Below, in pieces: positions 42,555 through 46,913 of a DNA stretch of 46,913 bases (position 1 is the stretch's first letter; the number at the start of each line of letters is the position of its first letter). A program made the translations under genes and the position numbers. This DNA is from JAYPAN01 sp038123715. Lineage in GTDB: Bacteria > Pseudomonadota > Alphaproteobacteria > RS24. Below the pieces are notes generated by a model. The model saw nothing but the letters and a program-made list of their open reading frames with translations. It did no database searches and had not been told where the DNA came from. Location of the stretch: the NCBI GenBank assembly GCA_038123715.1, contig JAYPAN010000014.1:1-46913 (forward strand), written 5' to 3'.

Positions 42555-43250
42555 ATGACACGTCTGACAAATGCCGCATCCAGCGTATCTGATGCCCTAA
42601 ATACGCGGTTTTCCTGCCGCGCCTTTCTTGACAAACCGCTCGCCGCCGAAGATGTGCGCTATCTGATTGAGACAGCGACGCGCGCGCCCTCCGGTGGTAA
42701 TTTGCAACCCTGGCATATTTGGGCGATGCAAGGCGACCCGCTGCAAGAGCTGGTCGCTGATATTAAAGCCAAAATGGCCGACCAACCGGGCGGCGAAGGC
42801 TCGGAATATCACATTTACCCACCCGATTTGCAGGATCCCTATAATAGCCGCCGCCGCGATATTGGCGAGCGCATGTATGAGTTGCTGGGCATTGCGCGCG
42901 AGGATAAAATCGGGCGGCTCGGCCAAATGGCACGCAATTTTGAGTTTTTCGGCGCGCCCTGTGCGCTGTTCTTCGCGCTTGAAAAAAACATGCAGGAAGG
43001 CCAATGGTCGGATATGGGTATGTTGATTCAGTCCATCATGTTGCTGGCGCGCGAGCGCGGCCTGCATTCTTGCCCACAAGAGGCATGGGCAATTTGGGCG
43101 CCGAGTTTGAAGCAGAGGCTCTCTATTCCCGATAATATGATTTTCTTTTGCGGGCTGGCACTGGGCTATGCTGACCCGGATGCCGATATAAACCAGCTTG
43201 AAAGCCCGCGCGCACCAATGGATGAAGTGGTGCGTTATATCGGGTTTTAG
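42555..43250 (+). CDS. Nitroreductase family FMN flavoprotein
   Basis: This 231-residue protein has the nitroreductase signature near the start: SVSDALNTRFSCRAFLDKPL, followed by ETATRAPSGGNLQPWHIW (FMN contacts) and, late, MLLARERGLHSCPQEAWAIW and NMIFFCGLALGYADPDADIN. Such enzymes reduce nitro groups, quinones or enones with NAD(P)H. GGAGGA precedes the ATG at 42555. It lies 9 bases before ccmI and reads the same way, but no functional link to cytochrome maturation is apparent. Confidence 0.92.
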   Translation: MTRLTNAASSVSDALNTRFSCRAFLDKPLAAEDVRYLIETATRAPSGGNLQPWHIWAMQGDPLQELVADIKAKMADQPGGEGSEYHIYPPDLQDPYNSRRRDIGERMYELLGIAREDKIGRLGQMARNFEFFGAPCALFFALEKNMQEGQWSDMGMLIQSIMLLARERGLHSCPQEAWAIWAPSLKQRLSIPDNMIFFCGLALGYADPDADINQLESPRAPMDEVVRYIGF

Positions 43251-43259
43251 GATTATTTG

Positions 43260-43940
43260 ATGGGCGCTTTGGTGTTCTGGATAGCCGGAGCCATTTTGGC
43301 CGCAGGCACGGCGTGGTGGCTGACAGCATCTTTGCAGCCAAGCACAGGCGCGCGTCTGCCCGCCCGTCTGCCCGCCCGTTTACCTATGACATTTATTATG
43401 GGCTTTGTGCCGCTTGCCGGTCTTTTGCTTTATTTGGCGCTTGGTGGCAATGGGCGCGCCGATGCGCCTTTGGCCGACAGGCTGGCCGGGTCGCTGGACG
43501 AACTGCCTGCCGGTGCGGTTCTGGTGCGCCTGCAAAGCGAATTGCGCGCCCGTCCGGATGATGCGGAGGGCTGGCGACTGATGGCGCGGCTACGCCGGTC
43601 AACCGGGGCGCATGAACAAGCGGCTGATGCGTGGCGGCGGGTGCTTGAGCTGGGCGCGACGGATGCCGAAGCCTATACAGGACTGGCGCAAGCGCTGATT
43701 GAAACCGAGCAAGGTCTGGTTGGTGAGGCGGCGATCGGCTTACTGGATGCCGCTTTGGCGGCGCAACCCGACCATATGGCGGCACGCTTCTGGCGCGCCA
43801 CCGCCTATCGCCAGCAGGGCGAGACAAAAGCCGCCACGCAAATGTTCCGCACGCTGATGACGGAATTGCCTGAGGCTGCACCCTTGCGCGCTATGCTGGC
43901 GCGCGAATTGGCTGGTTTGCAAGCGGAGACGCGGGAATGA
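43260..43940 (+). CDS. ccmI: Cytochrome c maturation protein CcmI
   Basis: This 226-residue protein has two membrane helices (about residues 3-22 and 43-62), with a loop between that holds an RLPA repeat. A periplasmic TPR domain follows, with ARPDDAEGWRLMARLRRSTGAHEQAADAWRRVLEL-type repeats. CcmI chaperones apocytochrome c to the CcmF-H ligase. It is shorter than typical CcmI in its C-terminal part. The start could be TTG at 43257, but the adjacent ATG is better. The stop overlaps ccmE by four bases. Confidence 0.87.
   Translation: MGALVFWIAGAILAAGTAWWLTASLQPSTGARLPARLPARLPMTFIMGFVPLAGLLLYLALGGNGRADAPLADRLAGSLDELPAGAVLVRLQSELRARPDDAEGWRLMARLRRSTGAHEQAADAWRRVLELGATDAEAYTGLAQALIETEQGLVGEAAIGLLDAALAAQPDHMAARFWRATAYRQQGETKAATQMFRTLMTELPEAAPLRAMLARELAGLQAETRE
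43353..43384 (+). repeat. 12-base in-frame tandem repeat in ccmI
   Basis: The unit CGTCTGCCCGCC occurs twice exactly and a third time in part (CGTTTACC). It codes RLPA-RLPA-RLP in the loop between the two membrane helices of CcmI. The unit preserves frame, so copy number could vary between strains without breaking the gene. Confidence 0.85.
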
Positions 43941-44455
43941 ACCAAGACTTGCGCCCTCTCAAAATCAATCAGGCGAAAAAAAAGCGGCTTATGGTGATTG
44001 CCGCCGGGCTGGTGTTTTTGGCATTGGCGGCGACGCTGGCTCTGACGGCGCTGGAGGACAATATCGTCTTTTTCCGGTCGCCCAGCGATATTGCCGCAAC
44101 CCCGCCCGCGCCGGGCGAGGCGATAAGGATTGGCGGGCTGGTGCGGAATGGCAGCGTCACGCGCGACGGGCTGGACGTGCAATTTGCTGTCACCGATTTG
44201 GCGCATGATGTCACAATTGCCTATCGCGGCATGTTGCCGGATTTGTTCCGCGAAGGGCAGGGCGTGGTGGTGGAAGGCCGTTTCGGGGCGCAGGGCAATT
44301 TCGTGGCCGACACTGTTCTGGCCAAGCATGATGAAACCTATATGCCGCCGGAAGTCGCCGATGCGTTAAAAGCGGCGGGCAAATATAACCCCGAAACAAC
44401 CCCCTATAATGCGCCCGATATTGACGCGCATAATATGAAAGGCGCGGCGCAATGA
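43937..44455 (+). CDS. ccmE: Heme chaperone CcmE
   Basis: This 172-residue periplasmic-facing protein has a basic N-terminus and one membrane helix (residues 18-40), followed by an OB-fold. The histidine that covalently holds heme is His131 in VLAKHDETYMPPEV, the conserved H-x4-Y motif. CcmE carries heme from CcmC to the CcmFH ligase. ATGA overlaps join it to ccmI and ccmF. Confidence 0.96.
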   Translation: MNQDLRPLKINQAKKKRLMVIAAGLVFLALAATLALTALEDNIVFFRSPSDIAATPPAPGEAIRIGGLVRNGSVTRDGLDVQFAVTDLAHDVTIAYRGMLPDLFREGQGVVVEGRFGAQGNFVADTVLAKHDETYMPPEVADALKAAGKYNPETTPYNAPDIDAHNMKGAAQ

Positions 44456-46392
44456 TTGTCGAGCTGGGTCACTTCGCCCTGCTGCTGGCGCTGTGCGTTG
44501 CCTGTGTGCAGGGCGCGTCTGTGTTGCTGTGCCGGGGGCTGGACGAGGCGGAAATGTCAGCGCGGCGATTGGCGACACGCGCCGCCCATTTGCAAATGGC
44601 TCTCTTATTATTGGCGTTTTTGGCGCTGGCTTATGCATTTTATGTCTCCGATTTTTCCGTTGCATTGGTTCACGCCAACAGCCATTTAGCCAAGCCGACC
44701 ATTTACAAGCTGGCCGGTGTCTGGGGCAATCATGAAGGCTCCATGCTGCTATGGGTGCTGATGCTGGCTGCCTATGGTGCGGCTTTTGCCCGCTTTTCCC
44801 GCCGCCTGCCTGATGGCTTTGTCGGGCGCAGCCTGATGGTGCAAGGCTGGCTGGGCATGGCTTTTCTGGCGTTTCTGATTTTTACCTCCAACCCGTTTTT
44901 GCGGCTCGACCCGGCACCATTTGAAGGGCGGGGCTTGACGCCGATTTTGCAGGATCCGGCGCTGGCCGCGCACCCGCCTTTGCTGTATGGCGGCTATGTC
45001 GGTTTTTCCCTGTGCTTTGCCTTTGCCATTGCCGCGTTGATGCAGCGCGAGGTCGGGCGCGATTGGGCGCAATGGGTCAGGCCGTGGATTTTGCTGGCGT
45101 GGATTTCGCTGACATTGGGCATCGCGCTCGGCTCTTTCTGGGCTTATTACGAGCTGGGTTGGGGCGGTTTCTGGTTCTGGGATCCGGTGGAAAACGCCTC
45201 GCTCATGCCTTGGCTGTCCGGCACGGCGCTGCTGCATTCCGCCCTTGTGATGGAAAAACGCCGCGCGCTTGTGCGTTGGACATTGCTGCTGGCGATTTTG
45301 ACTTTCGCGCTTTCCCTGTCCGGCACTTTTTTGGTGCGCTCCGGCGTTTTGACCTCAGTTCATGCCTTCGCCAATGACCCAGCGCGCGGTGTCTTTATTC
45401 TGGCTATTCTGGCGCTGTTTACCGGTGGCGGTTTGGCGCTTTACGCTCACCGCCTGCCAGGGCTTGCCGCCGAGCGCGGCTTTGTGCCGGTCAGCCGCGA
45501 AGGGTTTTTGCTGCTGAATAATGTATTTCTGGCGACGGCGACTGTGACCGTCTTTCTCGGCACGATTTACCCGCTGGTGCTTGATGCGCTGGCTTTGGGC
45601 AAAATCTCTGTAGGGGCGCCCTATTTCAATGCTGTCTTTGCGCCGCTGACCCTGCCATTTTTGCTGCTCATGCCGCTGGCGCCCTTGATGGGTTGGCGGC
45701 AAGCCATGTTTATGGATGGTCTGCAAAAACTCGGCGCGGCGGCCTTGGCGGCGCTTTTGGTGACGGGCGGCTTTCTTCTTTTGCGCGGCGATGCGCCGAT
45801 ATTGCCGCTGCTCTTATTGGCCGCGTCGCTTTGGCTGGTTTTCGGGGCGCTGACTGATTTGGCGGTCAAGCTGCGCCCTTGGATGGCAGGTCGCATGGGT
45901 GCGCGGGCATGGCCGTCGGCTGGTTTGTTCGCCGCGCCACTGGCGCATGCCGGACTCGGCGTCATGCTGGTCGGCGTGATAGCGGCAAGTGTCTGGCGGG
46001 TTGAAAAAGTGGTGGCTGCCGCCCCCGGCACGCGCGTTGACATTGCCGGTTACAGCCTGCGCTATGACGGGGTGCGCGATTTGGAGGGGCCGAATTATCG
46101 CGCTGAAACAGCGCGGCTGGTCTATCTGAACGGGTCAATGGCCGGCGCGCAATTATTTCCCGAAAGGCGGTTTTATCAGGCCGAGCGCGGCCAGACCACG
46201 GAAGCGGCGATTACCAAGAATCTGGCCGGTCATTTATATGCGGTGATTGGTGAGCCGGTGGATGATAAGCGCGTCTTGCGGATTTGGTATCACCCGCTTG
46301 TCGCGCTGATATGGCTGGGCGGTGTGCTGATGGCGCTGGGCGGAAGTTTTGCCTTGCGCGCGCGCATCGGCAAGCAGGGCGGTGCGGCATGA
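44452..46392 (+). CDS. ccmF: Heme lyase subunit CcmF
   Basis: This 646-residue polytopic inner-membrane protein is of the CcmF/NrfE heme lyase family. The tryptophan-rich WGGFWFWDPVENASLMPW (WWD domain) that handles heme lies near residue 240, with VWGNHEGSMLLWVL and HPPLLYGGYVGF nearer the start, and a FLVRSGVLTSVHAFANDP stretch after it. About 14 helices are predicted. It ligates heme to apocytochrome c together with CcmH and CcmI. Overlaps of four bases at both ends. Confidence 0.97.
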   Translation: MIVELGHFALLLALCVACVQGASVLLCRGLDEAEMSARRLATRAAHLQMALLLLAFLALAYAFYVSDFSVALVHANSHLAKPTIYKLAGVWGNHEGSMLLWVLMLAAYGAAFARFSRRLPDGFVGRSLMVQGWLGMAFLAFLIFTSNPFLRLDPAPFEGRGLTPILQDPALAAHPPLLYGGYVGFSLCFAFAIAALMQREVGRDWAQWVRPWILLAWISLTLGIALGSFWAYYELGWGGFWFWDPVENASLMPWLSGTALLHSALVMEKRRALVRWTLLLAILTFALSLSGTFLVRSGVLTSVHAFANDPARGVFILAILALFTGGGLALYAHRLPGLAAERGFVPVSREGFLLLNNVFLATATVTVFLGTIYPLVLDALALGKISVGAPYFNAVFAPLTLPFLLLMPLAPLMGWRQAMFMDGLQKLGAAALAALLVTGGFLLLRGDAPILPLLLLAASLWLVFGALTDLAVKLRPWMAGRMGARAWPSAGLFAAPLAHAGLGVMLVGVIAASVWRVEKVVAAAPGTRVDIAGYSLRYDGVRDLEGPNYRAETARLVYLNGSMAGAQLFPERRFYQAERGQTTEAAITKNLAGHLYAVIGEPVDDKRVLRIWYHPLVALIWLGGVLMALGGSFALRARIGKQGGAA

Positions 46393-46850
46393 CCCGCCTG
46401 CGCCCATTTTCTGCCGCGTTTGCCAAGGCCGTCGCCGTGATTTTTCTGGCCTGTATATTGACAGCCCCAACAGCCTTTGCGCTCAATCCCGGCGAGGCGC
46501 TCGACGATGCAGTATTGGAAAAACGCGCCCGCGCTTTGTCGCTGGAACTGCGCTGTTTGGTTTGCCAGAACCAGTCCATTGATGACAGCGATGCGCCCCT
46601 GGCGCAGGATTTACGCGTCCTTGTGCGTGCGCGCTTGCAGGCCGGTGACACAGATGATGAGATTCGCGCGGCCATTGTTGCCCGCTATGGCGAGTTCGTT
46701 TTGTTCCGGCCGGTTTTTGCATGGCACACCGCGCCGCTATGGCTGACCCCTTTATTGCTGATGCTGTTCGGTCTGTGGCTGGCATTACGCAAAGTGCTGA
46801 CCCGACAGCCGGACACGCCACCGCCACCCGAATCCCCGCCCGAAACTTGA
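46389..46850 (+). CDS. ccmH: Cytochrome c maturation protein CcmH (CcmL/CycL type)
   Basis: This 153-residue membrane protein has a signal peptide or anchor to about residue 31 (LTAPTAFALNPGE), the redox motif LRCLVCQNQSIDDS (CxxC), the following RLQAGDTDDEIRAAIVARYGEFVLFRP, and a C-terminal helix near residues 115-133. It keeps the apocytochrome heme-binding cysteines reduced. The ATG overlaps the ccmF stop. There is no ccmG between it and ccmF. The last 63 bases of the window hold no recognisable gene. Confidence 0.95.
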   Translation: MTRLRPFSAAFAKAVAVIFLACILTAPTAFALNPGEALDDAVLEKRARALSLELRCLVCQNQSIDDSDAPLAQDLRVLVRARLQAGDTDDEIRAAIVARYGEFVLFRPVFAWHTAPLWLTPLLLMLFGLWLALRKVLTRQPDTPPPPESPPET

Positions 46851-46913
46851 GCTGACAGGTTCCGCTTCATCCCGACGCCAAAGCGTATTAGTCTGTGGCT
46901 GTGATGGATATCC

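Noticed and set aside
46851..46913. Start of another gene at the right edge (ATG near 46904)
   Set aside because: Only three codons are visible before the window ends, with no ribosome site to decide it.

Overview
The window is about 47 kb of tightly packed chromosomal DNA from an alphaproteobacterium, probably a draft or metagenome-derived assembly because it holds a 100-base run of N. The assignment rests on a set of genes that are mostly or wholly alphaproteobacterial: a transhydrogenase split into three genes, COQ9, a DUF1013/TrcR regulator, DUF465, DUF1192, DUF1491 and DUF6456 proteins, the DUF2849-sulfite reductase-DUF934 cluster, a zinc-free ribosomal protein L31, and a ccmI-E-F-H operon in the rhizobial cycHJKL order. 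The DmdB-like CoA ligase, crotonases and general style would suit a marine lineage, but the sequence does not fix a genus.

Layout. Bases 1-1794 carry the end of pntAA, then pntAB and pntB, closed by a strong terminator. Bases 1931-7488 hold rpsU, COQ9, purEK, a 58-residue DUF465 protein, TrcR, a quinone oxidoreductase, a DUF1192 protein and rpmE. Bases 7607-14005 hold an ABC exporter and a reverse-strand housekeeping run: a Sel1 lipoprotein, fabI, aroC, thiE, efp and an inositol-monophosphatase family gene. Bases 14051-22885 hold pdxH, a cation diffusion facilitator, an amidase, a DmdB-like acyl-CoA ligase with a DUF1499 partner, a metallo-hydrolase, two small membrane proteins, tRNA-Pro(CGG), an SMP-30-like protein and tRNA-Gln(TTG).

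Bases 22922-31208 are one reverse-strand run: acyl-CoA synthetase, MaoC hydratase, msrB, oligopeptidase B, serine hydrolase, nitronate monooxygenase-like protein, CDP-alcohol phosphatidyltransferase and gamma carbonic anhydrase. It is divergent from an enoyl-CoA hydratase. The assembly gap sits at the 5' end of the carbonic anhydrase gene and looks artificial: the two contig ends share exactly 55 bases, and merging them restores an intact gene.

Bases 32250-38990 hold an MFS exporter with a probably frameshifted winged-helix regulator, a DUF6456 protein, sufE, a DUF1491 protein, an MscS channel and the sulfite reductase operon with a candidate activator site upstream. Bases 38993-46850 hold an NMT1/THI5-type ABC importer, a Cys-rich YcgN-like protein, a 380-base stretch with a possible phage-tail-type gene remnant, a nitroreductase and the cytochrome c maturation operon.

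Most of the window is ordinary core genome. No CRISPR array, integrase, transposase, toxin-antitoxin pair or defence island was recognised. The points most worth a second look are the spurious gap, the frameshift in the regulator, the small remnant at 42.27-42.49 kb, the inverted repeats upstream of the sulfite reductase operon, and the two acyl-CoA gene groups.
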